Source: Perognathus longimembris pacificus
Lineage: Eukaryota; Chordata; Mammalia; Rodentia; Heteromyidae
Assembly: GCF_023159225.1 (NCBI RefSeq)
Contig: NC_063162.1
Coordinates: 102,254,094 to 102,318,093, forward strand
Length of the DNA: 64,000 nucleotides
Direction of reading: 5' to 3'
Shown here: positions 23,748-35,400 of the stretch, piece after piece
Position numbering within the stretch: the first letter of the stretch is position 1
How the letters are laid out: every line of letters begins with the position of its first letter
Made by a program: the position numbers and the translations under genes
The notes under the pieces: generated by a model
Database searches by the model: none
What the model was told of the DNA's origin: nothing
Seen by the model: only the letters and a program-made list of their open reading frames with translations

Positions 23748-23935
23748 TGACATTTGTTGAGTCCCTACCACATGCCAGGTACTGTTGTAAATGATCGCTT
23801 ATCTCTGCATCCATACTGAAGAGCAGACATTATTATTCCTATTGACTAATAAAGAAGAAATCAAGGCTCAGAAGTTTAAGTCAGTTGTCCAAAACAGACC
23901 TCATCAGCATGGGACCCCAGGCTCACACAACCAGT
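23748..23935 (-). mobile_element. MIR SINE, minus strand
   Basis: TTGAGTCCCTACCACATGCC, ACATTATTATTCCTATTGAC and AAGTCAGTTGTCCAAAACAG follow the reverse MIR consensus. Confidence 0.7.
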
Positions 23936-24002
23936 ACAGGACCCCCACTGATCTTGGCAACGTACCGTTGGCACCAGTCTAGACATCAAGAAGCTCTGGC
24001 TT

Positions 24003-24208
24003 CTTTTTTTTCCTTATGTTGGAGCTTGAACTTGTGGTCTAAGCACTGTCCCTAAGCTCATTTGCTCAAGGCTAGCACCCTACTATTTTGAGCCACAGAG
24101 CCACTTCGGGTTTTCTAGAGATAAATTGGAGATAAGAGTCTGCCCAGGCTGGCTTTGAACTGTGATCCTCAGATTTCAGCCCCCGGAGTAGGAGCTACCA
24201 TCACCCAG
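24003..24208 (-). mobile_element. B1-Geo SINE, minus strand
   Basis: T8 tail side, full right monomer, slightly shortened left monomer ending CATCACCCAGC. Flanks AGCTCTGGCTT (about 23991) and AGCTATGGCTT (about 24209) look like a duplication with one difference. Confidence 0.86.
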
Positions 24209-24637
24209 CAGCTATGGCTTTTTGAGCTTTGCTTTTGGAAACTCTGCAGCTTGAATAATTCTGCAGATCATTTGTATCAGCCTTAGTAACAGGAGGGGCC
24301 TGTGCTTGAGTGATCCCGCATATCCTGGTTGGAGACATAACTGTGCTCCCCCCTCCCCTACTTTTTAAATTTTTTGTCCTGACTTGCTGCCTCCCAGAAC
24401 TCTGGCTATCCCCAAAGTGTGCATATTGGGTCTCTGAGTACATTTTCCTCAGAGTCTGGACATAGTGTTGAGAGCACAGGTCTTGGATATTTAGACTTTG
24501 CTCACTGTTGGTCTTTGCAAACAATGCCATCTGGCTATGTGTGTTCCTTCACTGTTCAGCAAAGTTTGGCTTCTGGCCCTTATTGAGGAGTGTTTATATG
24601 ATGCATCCAAACTGGAGATTTCTGATGCCCCATTTAC

Positions 24638-24641
<4 letters not shown>

Positions 24642-24692
<51 letters not shown>
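24642..24692. repeat. (TG)n microsatellite
   Basis: About 25 perfect units, not adjoining a SINE. Confidence 0.96.
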
Positions 24693-24695
<3 letters not shown>

Positions 24696-24806
24696 TGTAG
24701 AGTTGGGGCCTACTTTCTACTTGTGAATAAACACATTGAAAATTCTGTTTAGGCAACTCCTTTGCACAACTTAAAGTTAATACTAAACAACATTTAAAAA
24801 ATTTTA

Positions 24807-25012
24807 GGGGCTGGGAATGTGGCTTAGCGGTAGAGTGCTTGCCTAGCATGCACGAAGCACTGGGTTCGATTCCTCAGCACCACATAAACAGAAAAAGCCA
24901 GACGTGGCGCTGTGGTTCAAGTGGTAGAGTGCTAGGCTTGAGCAAAAAGAAGCCAGGGACAGTGTTCAGCCAGGCCCTGAGTTCAAGCCTGAGTTCAGGA
25001 CTGGCAGAAATC
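24807..25012 (+). mobile_element. IDL-Geo SINE (older variant)
   Basis: The left monomer reads GGGCTGGGAATGTGGCTTAG with the more ID-like GCCTAGCATGCACGAAG segment. The right monomer has an internal repeat of CCTGAGTTCA. No poly(A) or clear duplication remains, so it is older than the copies with tails. Confidence 0.85.
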
Positions 25013-25086
25013 GTATTCAGTATAAAGAAATGCTGACTCCAACGAGGAAGTCAGGTAAGTTGTGTTGCTTAGAAATGATCCTTCTG

Positions 25087-25324
25087 AACAAGATACAGTG
25101 GCTCATGCTTATAATCCTAGCTACTCAGAAGGCTGAGATCTTTGAACTATCAAATTAAAAGCCAGCCTGGGAAGAAATATCTGTGAAAGTCTTATCTCCA
25201 GTTATCCACCAAAAAAATCCAGAAGTGGAGCGGTTATTCAAATGGTAGAGTGTCAGCCTTGAGTGAAAAAGCTAAGGGAAAGTGCTCAGGCTCTTAGTTC
25301 AAGACCAGGCCAAAAAAAAAAAAC
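25087..25324 (+). mobile_element. B1-Geo SINE
   Basis: CAAGATACAGTGGCTCATGC start, full dimer with many substitutions, A12 tail. Confidence 0.86.
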
Positions 25325-25859
25325 AATAAAGTTCCTTTTGTGATAGATTTTTAAGAAATCAAAATACAACACAGCTACCTAAAGCTTTTTTCTCTCGGTC
25401 AATTGCTGCATTCCATCTTGTTCGGTGAACCACCATGGTCATCCAGGGAGCATGAACTATAATCAATACATAAATATCAGTCACTTCTGTTTCTGCAAAT
25501 ATTAGTGAGATTTTTGTTTTCCCAAATAAGCCAGTGTCTTGGTAAGAAAGCTGTCAGAATTTGTCCATTGGAAAAATGCACTGACATAAAACAGTATCAA
25601 TCAAGTTTCCCAAATATATAAGTCTTCTGGATCCATTTAAGAGCTTTACTAGTAGCCATTAAAAAAAGGAGGAAACAAAAACCACTGAGGTATCTTTCTG
25701 CATCCAAGTAAAAGGTTTTTTTCCCAGTAAGAATATAAGCAATTTAAAAGGGAGCAATTGTCATAACTGTATTTCTAAGGCCCTGCCACCCAAAGTAGAG
25801 CACAGTTAGACATGTTCAAGAGATGATCGGTCACTGGTAATTCCCTAGCAAAAGGCATC

Positions 25860-26447
25860 TGGGATAAAAGCCTGTTATCCAAAATAGATAAAGAGTTCCT
25901 GAAACTCAATAAAGAATACAAGCAACACAATTAAAACATGGGTAAGAGAACTCAACAGATGCTTCATGGAAGAAGATATATAGAAAAACCAGCATGTAAG
26001 AAGATGCTCAGCCTTTACTGTCATGGGGAGGTGCCGGGAAATTCACCTGGCAGTGAGGCTGCAGACAACTATTAGCAACGATGAAGATCCAGACAATGAA
26101 CACATCGGAATGCCAACCAAGTGGATAAACAGGAACACGCACCCACCACTGGTGGGAAGGAAAGTGGCTCGGCCACTTTGGAAGACAGTTTGGCAGACTT
26201 TGGAAACTAAATATATTCTTACCATATGATCCAGTCATTAACTCCTTGGTACTTATCCAAAAGATGGAAAAAGTGATATCCACACAAATCCTGCATGAGG
26301 ATGTTTATAGCAGCTTGATTCATAATTGCTAAAACTTAGAAGCAGCCAGGATACCCTTCAGTAGGAGACTGGATCTAAAAACAAGCAAATAAACAACTAT
26401 GATATGTCTAGACATGGAACTACTATTTAGCACTAAAAAGAAGTGAG
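25860..26447 (+). mobile_element. L1 ORF2 3'-end fragment
   Basis: GTTATCCAAAATAGATAAAG, ACTCAACAGATGCTTCATGG, GGAAGACAGTTTGGCAGACT, GATGTTTATAGCAGCTTGAT and ATGGAACTACTATTTAGCAC in order on the plus strand. Better preserved than the other L1 pieces here; no full ORF remains. Confidence 0.85.
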
Positions 26448-26525
26448 CTGAGCTGAGGATGTAGCTCAGTGAAAGAGGGCTTGCCTAGAAACTAAAAGGC
26501 CTTGGGTTTGTGATATAGCACTGAA
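26448..26525 (+). mobile_element. ID SINE
   Basis: GCTGAGGATGTAGCTCAGTG to GGCCTTGGGTTTGTGATATA. Inserted at the 3' end of an L1 fragment and followed by a long purine array. Confidence 0.75.
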
Positions 26526-26892
26526 GAAAGAAAGAGAAAAAGAGGAAAAGGGAGAGCGGAGAAAGAAAAAGAAAGAAGGAAAGAAAGAAAAGAAGGAAGA
26601 AAGGAAGGAAAGAAGGAAGGAAGAAGAAATGAAGAAAGGAAGGGAGGGAGGGGGAAGGGAGGGAGGGAGGGAGGGAAGGAAAAGAAGGAAGGAAGGAAGG
26701 AAGGAAGGAAGGAAGGAAGGAAGGAAGGAAGGAAGGAAGGAAGGACTGAAGGGAGGGAGGGAGAGAAAGAAGGAAGAAGGGAGGAAGGGAGGGAGAGAGG
26801 GAGGGGGAGGGAGGGAGGAAGAAAGGGAGGGAGGAAGGGAAAGAGCAAGGAAGGGAAGGAGGCAAGGATGGGGGAAGGGAGGGAGGGAGGGA
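26526..26892 (+). repeat. long purine array
   Basis: GAAA, GGAA and GGGA blocks with only a handful of pyrimidines across about 365 bp, trailing an ID. It yields several spurious open frames. Confidence 0.94.
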
Positions 26893-27840
26893 CTGTTTAG
26901 GCTGTGCAGCTGTGTTAAGATAAGGAAGAACATTTTGTGTATATTACTACCTGAAAGATCCATTCTGAAAGGCTTCATAGTGTCTATTCTCAAATATATA
27001 CACTTTTAAAGAAAGTAGAAAAAAAAACCTTGGTTTATCAGAGATTGGGGGAGAGGAAGGGATGAATACAAGGAACACAGAAGACTTGTCTAAAGCCATA
27101 GGAAGTACAACATTGAGAGTGGATACGTCAATGAAGGCCCAGCACCTGGTTCATAGGTCCCATGGTGGTGGGTGGTAGGCAGCAGGAGCTCATTTTGCAT
27201 GGGGGTGGGGAGGTAGAGAGATGTGTGGAAACACTGTACTTCCTACTGGATTCTGCTATGCTCTAAAGAAATAGTCTATTCAAATAGTGTATGTTCAATA
27301 GACTCAAGTTAATTAACATATGTAATGAACTACTTAAGTGTATGTGCAATAAATTAAGTTGTATATACGCCATTGCCTAAGCCTCTACACATTTAGTTAT
27401 AATAGTCATTATTCAAAGACCCTAAAAACTATAATAGGCAACTAAGCTCAGTCAAGGGAAAAGAACAGGTTCTTTCTCATCCCCAGCTCAGATAATCAAC
27501 AACATCCAAATGAGTTTTTCCAGGTTGTGGCGAAAGCTCACCCAAAGCAAACCCGAACAGAAGATGCCACAGTGCGCCTCCATCATCCTGGAAGGCTAGG
27601 GAGAAAGCCCTGTGTCTCTGCTGGACTCAACCACGGAAATAGACCAGAGATGTTTCTGTCACCTTGGAAACAAAGCCAGACTTATCATTTCAGCACCAAG
27701 GGCAGATGCTACACAGCCCAGATGCTTTCAATGCAGTCTTTGTCGATGCAATGCACAATGCACGTGGCTTCACTACAGCAGGAAAGTCCTCTCCAGAGAT
27801 CAGTGCCTCTGGCATGAAACTAAAGGAATAAAAAGTTTGA
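26893..27840. other. intergenic, unassigned
   Basis: Overlapping plus-strand frames at 27527-27857 are not recognised. No repeat identified. Confidence 0.55.
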
Positions 27841-27842
27841 GA

Positions 27843-28072
27843 GCTGAGCACCAGTGACTCATGCTTGTAATTCTAGCTACTCAGGAGGCTGAGATCTGAG
27901 GATTGGGATTCGAAGCTAGCCTGGGAAAGCCATGGGACTCTTATCTCCAATTAACCACCAAAAAGCCTGAAGTGGAGCTATGGTTCAAGTGGTAGAGTGC
28001 TGGCCTTGAGCAGAAAAAGCTAAGGGACAGCGTCGAGGCCCTGAGTTCAAGCCCCAGTATTGGCACAAAAAA
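27843..28072 (+). mobile_element. B1-Geo SINE
   Basis: GCTGAGCACCAGTGACTCAT start, both monomers nearly complete, A7 tail continuing into a (GGGA)n array. Confidence 0.88.
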
Positions 28073-28173
28073 AGGAAGGGAGAGAGGGAAGGAGGAAGGG
28101 AAGGGAGGGAGGGAGGGAGGGAGGGAGGGAGGGAGGGAGGGAGGGAGGGAGGGAGGGAGGGAGGGAGGGAAGG
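28073..28173 (+). repeat. (GGGA)n array
   Basis: About 18 GGGA units in a 107-base pure purine run that begins in the poly(A) of a B1-Geo. Confidence 0.95.
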
Positions 28174-28471
28174 CAGTATTTACCATCATATGCATCAGGG
28201 CATGCACTGAGGTTCATATTTTAAAAGAAAACAAGCAAGTCTAGCCCTCATCTGAAGCTCTCTCCCAAGCAACAAACTCTCCATCCTGGCTTCTTTAGAA
28301 GGAACTTGAAAGGCCTTTGGTTTAACTTGCTTTCAGTGAGGGGACTTCTAACACATCTTTGACAAATTGCCCTGCCACATAGAGAGAGGGCATTTCATGG
28401 TTTCCTGGACTTCACATGCCACCTAGTCTGTTAGGATATTTTTGCATATCATTAATAAAAACCTGCCTCCA

Positions 28472-28670
28472 CCTAGCAGGCCTACATCTGTAATCCTAGC
28501 TGCTCAGGAGGCTGAAATTTGAGGATCATGGATCAAAGCAGGAAAATCCCTGAGACTCTTATCACCAAGTAACAACCCAAAATCTAGAAGCAGAGCTGGA
28601 GCTCAAGTGTTAGAGCTCTAAAACTCAGGGACAGTGCCAAGGCCTTGAGTTCAAGCCCCAGAACCATTGA
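28472..28670 (+). mobile_element. B1-Geo SINE
   Basis: Diverged copy with deletions in both monomers (GTTAGAGCTCTAAAACTCAG). Its 3' end passes into (GACA)n(CA)n. Confidence 0.82.
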
Positions 28671-28692
28671 CAGATAGACAGACAGACAGACA

Positions 28693-28734
<42 letters not shown>
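28671..28734 (+). repeat. (GACA)n(CA)n compound microsatellite
   Basis: Five GACA units then about 20 CA units at a B1-Geo 3' end. Confidence 0.95.
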
Positions 28735-28738
<4 letters not shown>

Positions 28739-29479
28739 GCTCTCCAGTGGTTTGACCCTCCCCAAGGCCCACAGCCCTCTGTGCCTCAGTGTATCTGCCA
28801 CAGGAAATGGAAGTGGAAGAACCCACCTGGTGGGTGAAGGGGAGGAGGGACCTAGAGCTTGCTTGCCCTGCACAGTACTCTAGTTATCAGCTGGGACTGA
28901 GGGCTCCCCACTGAAGGGGTTGAATGACAGTCATAGCTGGGGTTCACTACCCATCTTCTGCCTTATATCCCCTTGAGATATTCTTAATTCTCCCACATAT
29001 GATGTCTTTCAAACTCAGCTTTCTTTTCTTTGGAATGTCATCATGTTCTACCCTGACCTCTGACTATCAACAGGCCATATCCCAGATTGCATGGTGTCCA
29101 CTTTAACAATCTAGCTTCATGTACCAACAGAGATGCTTCAAAAAAAGAGTTTTACACATTGCCAAACTTCAGCAGTGGCACATGTAGGGAGGCTTCAAGG
29201 CAGTACAGAAAGCCATCCATACCAGCTTGGAAACACTGCTCCAACAACAGGCTGCTTTCAGGACCACCCTGAGAAACAGGAGTCTGGAATCTAAGCCTCA
29301 CAGCCGGGCTTCCTGGAGACCAGAGCTCAGTCCAGGAGCTGGAAGGTTGCTTAGGAGACAAGGCAGCCCTAACAACTGGGTTCTAACAGTAAATAAAATT
29401 GCCATCTGTGGAGCTCTTAATACGGACTAGGCACTGTGCCAAGCATTTTACAAGTGTTAGCTATCTCCTTTTTAAACCT

Positions 29480-29945
29480 GTTCAAATTGTGGAATAAAAT
29501 ACTCTTCGATTAATGTACAGTATAATGAACAATCACAAAGCAAACACTCCTTGGTCAAGAAATAGAAAGCAGCCACCCACTGTGCAGTCTCCTGCTGGGG
29601 GAGGGGGAATCCCTGTGTGCTGGAACCCCTTCCCCCCTAAGGCATGCCTCTCTAATTCTTGTGATAATCACCTTCTGCCTTTTCTTCATAGGGTTCCCCA
29701 CAAGTGACATAAACAAGAAGCTATGTAATTTGTAGTTTAATTTTGTTTTGGAACTCTAAAGTAAAACTGAATGCTATATGTAAGTATTATTTCTTATGTT
29801 CAACATCATGTTTATGGGATATATGTCCTTGTAGCATGGTTCATTCTTTTTCAGTGCTATATAGTACACCACCATGTGATGACTATATCACAATCTACTT
29901 ATTCATTCTCCAATTGGTAGGTGCAATGCATTGTTTCTAGCATGA
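29480..29945 (-). mobile_element. L1 fragment, minus strand
   Basis: AACATCATGTTTATGGGATA, TTCTTTTTCAGTGCTATATA, CAATCTACTTATTCATTCTC and GGTGCAATGCATTGTTTCTA follow the reverse L1 end. Confidence 0.65.
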
Positions 29946-29951
29946 GGCAAT

Positions 29952-29988
29952 CACACACGCACACACGCACACACATACACACACACAA
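29952..29988. repeat. (CA)n with CG variants
   Basis: ACACACGCACACACGCACACAC near the end of an L1 fragment. Confidence 0.88.
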
Positions 29989-29989
29989 A

Positions 29990-30890
29990 GTTACAGACAT
30001 GCTCAGGTGAATATTCTAGTGTAGATGAAAAGTTTGACCTAAAACACTCCTTTCCCCAAATGGGAATTGTTGTGTTGTGGGGTGTGCCTGTTTTCAGTTT
30101 TCATAGCTAGCATCTAAACATTTCTTAAGGGGTTACACTAGTGTGCACCCTGCCAGCAGCATACAGAGCCCTGCTGCTCTGCCTCCTCACCATCATGAGA
30201 CGTCATCAGTTTGCAGGTCTAAAATCTCACCCTCTTCCAGTTCTCCCCACTCGAGTCCACCCAAGCATCACCCTACCATCCCCGAGGCCTAATGGGTTCT
30301 TCAACCCAGCTTTGTCTCTGTGACCAGCGGCCAGGCCAGTCCAGCTGCTGCTGGGTCTCACCTGAGCTCCAGAGACAGCTGTGTGCCTCCACCCTCTCCT
30401 CACCCAGCCCCTTCTCTGCCGAAAAGCCAAACTCTTCATGCCACATTGTTTTAAATGTTTCATAGGACTCTCCCTTTTCTGGGAATAAACCCCCATACTT
30501 GGAGATGAGCCAGCAGGCCATGTGAGGTTTGACACCTGCCTCCCCTTTCACTCCTGTCTTGCAGAGTCTCTGCTGGAGTCTGCTCAGTCCTGATGAAGTA
30601 CAGAGCTCTCTCTTCCATGGGGCCTTTGCACTTACAGTCTGATATACTGTGTATATCCTAGCTGTCTCCAGAACTCAGCAGTCCTAGCCTCTTTAATTAG
30701 GCCACTGATTCTACTCCTGTGTATCCTTGTTTAACTGTTTCCTAAGTTCTAGGTCAAAATGGTTCATTGACTCAACAGCAACATTATTGTCTCGGGTTAG
30801 ACAAAGATTAAAATGACTGGTAACATCCCTTGTTGCTGAGGCTCAAGGAATACACATTCTCCCCTTCATGCTTCCTCAAGAACAGCCCGC
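29990..30890. other. intergenic, unassigned
   Basis: Pyrimidine-rich middle part. 30600-30720 has a faint L2-like look (GGGGCCTTTGCACTTACAGT) but is too weak to call. Confidence 0.5.
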
Positions 30891-31140
30891 CTGGTAAGAA
30901 ATGCACTACTGTCTAGTTTGAATTGTTCATACTCTGACACAGCATTTCTAGTCCTATGAATTTGTCCTTGAGTAATACCCCACCAGGCTGTATAAAAAGA
31001 CAGGAAGAATGACTTTATTGACACAGTTCACAATAGTGAAAGGTGAAAACCATGTCCATATTTCCCAAGAAGACAGTAGTTAAGACAATAGCACATTTGC
31101 AGCCTGGAATATCATGCAGCCATTAAAAAGAACAAGGCAA
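30890..31140 (+). mobile_element. possible L1 fragment
   Basis: GACACAGCATTTCTAGTCCT, TTCACAATAGTGAAAGGTGA and AATATCATGCAGCCATTAAA are L1-end-like. Ends at the start of a B1-Geo. Confidence 0.5.
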
Positions 31141-31141
31141 G

Positions 31142-31370
31142 TTGGGCACTGGTAGCTCAGACTGTAATCCTAGCTACTAGATAGACTGAGATCTGAAGAT
31201 TGTGGTTTGAAGCCAGACAGAACAGGAAAGTCCCAGAGACTCGTAATCTCCAATTAACCACCAAAAAGTTGGTAGTAGATGTGTGGCTCAAGTGATAGAG
31301 TGCTAGTCTTGAGCCAAAAAAACCTCAGGCCCAGGCTGCCAGTTCAAGCCCAGGGACTGTCACAAAACAA
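31142..31370 (+). mobile_element. B1-Geo SINE
   Basis: GTTGGGCACTGGTAGCTCAG start, full dimer with an AC-rich/A-rich end (CACAAAACAAATAAAC). Confidence 0.86.
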
Positions 31371-31499
31371 ATAAACATTGATGTGAAAAAAAAAATCTAG
31401 TGACCCCCAGCATTCCCTTACAGCATTAGTAAGATATTTAAGAATCTAAACACTCTTAAGTGCCCATGGTCTGAAGCTGGGCCATCTCTTTGGCCACTG

Positions 31500-31690
31500 A
31501 GGATTTACTGAATAAACTAAAAGTCCCGAAGTGCTTCACTATCCATAAATTTATTATCCAAACTAGGACACTTCTGAGTCTGAAGGGGGAAGCTATTAAT
31601 AATTTTGCTGGTATGACCGGAACTCTGATGCAGCTACTTGGTCAGCCAAATGACCGTGCAAATCTGCTCACCTGTCTCTGAAGTGCCCTG
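31500..31690. repeat. possible ancient mammalian repeat, unnamed
   Basis: CCAAACTAGGACACTTCTGAG, AGGGGGAAGCTATTAATAATT, GACCGGAACTCTGATGCAGC and GGTCAGCCAAATGACCGTGC recall an old interspersed repeat with 'GGGACACTTTTGAG' and 'GGTCACC' ends. I cannot name it with confidence. A 63-codon open frame here is not a recognised protein. Confidence 0.35.
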
Positions 31691-31873
31691 GGGTGGTTGG
31701 AGTACTAGGGGGAGCCGCAAATGTGGTGGGACCCTTGGGTGAGTATCATTTCTAAACATGCCAAGAGATGGCTAAAGAACCTCAAAAATGTCATCTTTCT
31801 TACTTAGTTGACTGGCTCAGATCCACAGAGCCCTCAATCTCGCAGCTCTGCCTGAATATTTTTGGAAGTAAGG

Positions 31874-31881
31874 GTGTGTGA

Positions 31882-31926
<45 letters not shown>

Positions 31927-31946
31927 TGTCTGTCTGTCTGTCTGTC
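31874..31946. repeat. (TG)n(TCTG)n compound microsatellite
   Basis: About 22 TG units followed by five TCTG units. Confidence 0.95.
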
Positions 31947-32314
31947 AGGGGAGGGTCATACTATGTGGCTGAGAATACATGGTTCTTACCCTGTCTCCCA
32001 CCAGAGCAGCATACAACTCTCCAGAACTGCTCATCCACCTAGCTCCGCAGACATACCTGTGCTCCCTCAAGGGCTTTGTCTGTGGAAATGTAATCTGCAA
32101 CCCAGGATCTCACTTAAGATGGCCTCGTCCCCTGCCATCAGCACTCTAATCAGTACTATACCACTCTGCCTAGCTGCTATCTGTGCTTGTTACCTGCCTG
32201 GCCTGTCTCTCTGCCTGCCTCCCACCCCTACCCCCAGGTCAAGATGGGCCTCCTGGGTGTCTGTTGCCTTCACATTGAAGCTATAAGCTAACATTTGCTT
32301 ATTTATTTGTTTTT

Positions 32315-32538
32315 GTTGGTTGTGGTGCTTGAACTCAGGGCCTGGGCACTGTTCCAGGACAGCTTTTTTGCTCAAGGCTAGCAATTTGAGCTATAGCACC
32401 ACTTGCAGTTTTCTGGTGGTTAATTGTAGATAAGAGTCCCAAGGACTTTCCTGCTCAAGCTGACTTTGAACCACAATCCTCAGATCTCAGGCTCCTGAGC
32501 AACTAGGATTACAAGTGTGAGCCACCAGCACCTGGCTC
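32315..32538 (-). mobile_element. B1-Geo SINE, minus strand
   Basis: GGTTGTGGTGCTTGAACTCA to GAGCCACCAGCACCTGGCT, preceded by a TTTATTTGTTT tail. Confidence 0.87.
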
Positions 32539-32817
32539 CTCTACAATTTTGATGGCAGAGAGACTCCCTCTCCCACTGGCCATGAGAAATAGCTGTTCTT
32601 CAACAGACCACAGGACATGTGACCCTGGCACAGAAGGCAAATCTGTCAACTCCTCCTACTCTGACTAGAAAATGACACTTGTAGTTCCCTTACATGCTCC
32701 ACCCAAGCCAGCTTGGGTAGCTACTATGTACTAAATAATACAACTTTTCTACTAGTCCACTTCCCTGAATCTTAGAATATTTGCATATATGGAAAAATGA
32801 AGGCCCGTTTTTTACTT

Positions 32818-33052
32818 TTTGTGCCAATACCGCAAATTGAACTCAGAACCTGGGCACTGTTTCTCAGCTTTTTCACTCCAAGTTGGCATGCTACCTCTGG
32901 AGCCATAGCTCCATTTCTGGATTTTTTTGTCGGTTAATTGAAGATGAAAGTCTCAGGAACTTTTCTGCCTAGGTTGGTTTCCAACCATGATTCTCAAATT
33001 TCAGCTTCCTGAGCAGCTAGGATTCACAGGTGTGAGCTACCCAAGCCCAATA
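32818..33052 (-). mobile_element. B1-Geo SINE, minus strand
   Basis: TGTGCCAATACCGCAAATTG to GTGAGCTACCCAAGCCC. Flanks AATGAAGGCCCGTTTT and AATAAAGGCCTTTTT may be a decayed duplication. Confidence 0.84.
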
Positions 33053-33291
33053 AATAAAGGCCTTTTTCATGGAAGCAAGTGCTGGGACCCTTCCCTGAAG
33101 CACTCTGAGTTGCCTCAGCAGGGAGAGAGTTCACAGAGTTAGAACAGAACAGTTTGAGGCTGCAGGGAGCCCCATGTGTAGAGGGCTGCATCTGTACAAA
33201 GGCTGTAAGCTTGGGTTGGCAACATAGTTAACATCTGCAATGCCTATACTCCATCTCACACTTTGCTTTATTCATTTGTTTGTGTGTTTAT

Positions 33292-33494
33292 TTTTGGTGC
33301 TGGTCCTGGGGCTTGAAGTCAGGGCCTTCCCTCAAGGCTAGTGCTCTATCACAGCTCCACTTCTGGCATTTGGCTAGTTGATTGGAGATAAGAGTCTCAG
33401 CGACTTTCTTGCTCTAGCTGGCTTTGAATCATGATCTTCAGATCTTAGCCTCCTGAGTAGTTAGGATTACAGGTATGAGTCACCAGTGCCTAGA
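33292..33494 (-). mobile_element. B1-Geo SINE, minus strand
   Basis: TTTGGTGCTGGTCCTGGGGC, right monomer with a deletion, then an intact left monomer to GTATGAGTCACCAGTGCC. Confidence 0.86.
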
Positions 33495-33512
33495 TGACAC
33501 CTTGTATTTATT

Positions 33513-33877
33513 TTATTTGATTTTTATTTGGGGGGGTGGTCATAGAGCTTCAACTCCGGGCCTAGGAGCTTTCCCTGAGCTCTTTTGCTCAAGGCTACTG
33601 CGTTACCACTTTGAGCCACAGAAACACTTGTATTTTATTGTATTTTATTTGCCAGTCCTGGGGCTTGAACTCAAAACCCTAGTGCTGTCCCTGAGCCTCT
33701 TTGTGCTGAAGACAAGCACTGTACCACTTGAACCACAGTGCTACTTCTGAATTTTTCTGAGTAGTTTATTTGAGATAAGAGTTTCCTTTCTGCCTGGGCT
33801 GTCTTTGAACCACAATCTCTAGAGGCCAGCCTCCTGAGTTACTAGGATTACAGGTGCAAGCCACTGGAAACTAGCTG
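33513..33877 (-). mobile_element. two stacked B1-Geo SINEs, minus strand
   Basis: A partial right monomer (33513-33630) is followed by a complete reverse copy (33650-33877). Flanks TGACACCTTGTATTT and TGACACCTTACATTT resemble a duplication around the whole block. The first copy's left monomer is absent. Confidence 0.8.
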
Positions 33878-34675
33878 ACACCTTACATTTTTTTTAATTT
33901 ACTCTGTTTCTAAACAGCTAACCCAGACCTCCTCCGGTGACCAACTCTCCAACATTTGCCCCATCATACAAAGCATCCAGCACATGCCATTACATGGCAT
34001 TGATCACAGTGCAAGTAACACATCTTGTTCAATTTTCACAGATCAATCTGCAATGGAAGCAGTACTCTGCCACACTTACTAAACGGATAGACATGTCAGT
34101 GCTTCCCTCTCTTAGCCAAGCAGAGGGTGACCTAAGCCCTCCCTGAGGTGTCACCAACCAAAGTTCAACACCAATGCCACTGTCCATTCCCTGAATGAAG
34201 GCAGGGTGTTCTTGAGGATGAGACTTCAGGGAGACCCGGCAGCTCCAGGGCATGACAGGCACCTGTACCTCGGCACTGTACTAACATCTGTTGTCCAGCA
34301 TGGTCACAGGGGAGGGGGACTTCTGACCCAGCAAGCAGACAGCCTCATAGCCTCAGCGGGAGCATGGTGGCGTGAACACCACCATCACTCCTTCTGCAGC
34401 TTCTCCCACAGAATTGTGAGCGGCAGAAAGAAGCACCTGCTCCCAGAACCTTCACTTCATCTTCTGGAAAATAGTCCTTAATGATTTTTTTTTTAAGAAG
34501 CCACTTCACTGGCAGCTGCCAGGGAAATGATCACAACACACCTAGGAACCCATATGAATACAGGGTCTCTTAGACCAGTAATGGTCACAGTTCCAGGCAG
34601 TGCAAAACTCACACAATAGCACTGGCCAGGTGTTGGAAAATTTGGGAATAGAAGAAAACTGGTGGGGGCCAGGAG

Positions 34676-34800
34676 CAGTGGATCACACCTGTAATCCTGG
34701 CTACTCCAGAGGGGGAGATTGGAAGGATTAAAATCTGAAATTCTCACACTTGTAATCCCAGCAACTCCAGAGGCTAAGATTGGAAGGATTAAAGTTAGGG
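34676..34800 (+). mobile_element. two overlapping B1 pieces
   Basis: GGCCAGGAGCAGTGGATCAC, then a second CACACTTGTAATCCCAGCAA about 65 bases later, each followed by GATTGGAAGGATTAAA. This is an internal duplication of a B1 or two nested copies. Confidence 0.65.
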
Positions 34801-34899
34801 GACTACCTCTCATGTCTACTTGGGTAAAAATTATGAGTTCCTTTGAAAAAAGGTAACTAAAGCAAAAAAGAGCTGAGCTTAATCCCTAGTAAAGCACGC

Positions 34900-35010
34900 A
34901 GAAAAATCCAGAAGTGGCGCTGTGGCTCAAATGGTAGAGCGCTAGCTTTAAGCAAAAGAAGCTCAAGGACAGTGCCCAGGCCCTGAGTTCAAGCCCCAGG
35001 ACTGGCAAAA
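34900..35010 (+). mobile_element. solitary Geo right monomer
   Basis: GTGGCGCTGTGGCTCAAATG to CCCCAGGACTGGC. Only the right monomer is clear; upstream sequence (ID-like AATCCCTAGTAAAGCA) is too decayed to say which left monomer it had. Confidence 0.75.
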
Positions 35011-35022
35011 GAGAGAGAGAGA

Positions 35023-35234
35023 GGGCTGGGGATATGGCCTAGTGGCAAGAGCGCTTGCCTCCTATACTTGAAGCCCTGGGTTCAATTCCCCAGCACCACA
35101 TATACAGAAAATGGCCAGAAGTGGCGCTGTGACTCAAGTGGCAGAGTGCTAGCCTTGAGCAAAAAGAAGCCAGGGACAGTGCTCAGGCCCTGAGTCCAAG
35201 GCCCAGGACTGGCAAAAAAAAAAAAAAAAAAAAA
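35023..35234 (+). mobile_element. IDL-Geo SINE
   Basis: Full dimer starting GGGCTGGGGATATGGCC after a GA run and ending GGACTGGC plus about 20 A's. The tail passes into a long purine array. GA sequence at both sides hides any duplication. Confidence 0.9.
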
Positions 35235-35251
35235 GAAGAAGAAGAAAGAAA

Positions 35252-35291
<40 letters not shown>

Positions 35292-35400
35292 GAGGAGAAG
35301 AAGGAGGAGAAGGAGGAAGAGGAAGAGGAGGAGGGGAAGGGGAAGGAGGAAGGGAAGAGGAGGAGGAGGAGCAGCAGCAGCAGCAGCAGCAGCAACAGAA
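35215..35400 (+). repeat. A/AAG/GA/GGA/AGC compound array
   Basis: The poly(A) tail of an IDL-Geo changes into AAG, (GA)16, GGA-rich blocks and finally about nine AGC units (35371-35396). The AGC part gives a poly-Ala or poly-Ser reading, which is spurious. Confidence 0.94.
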
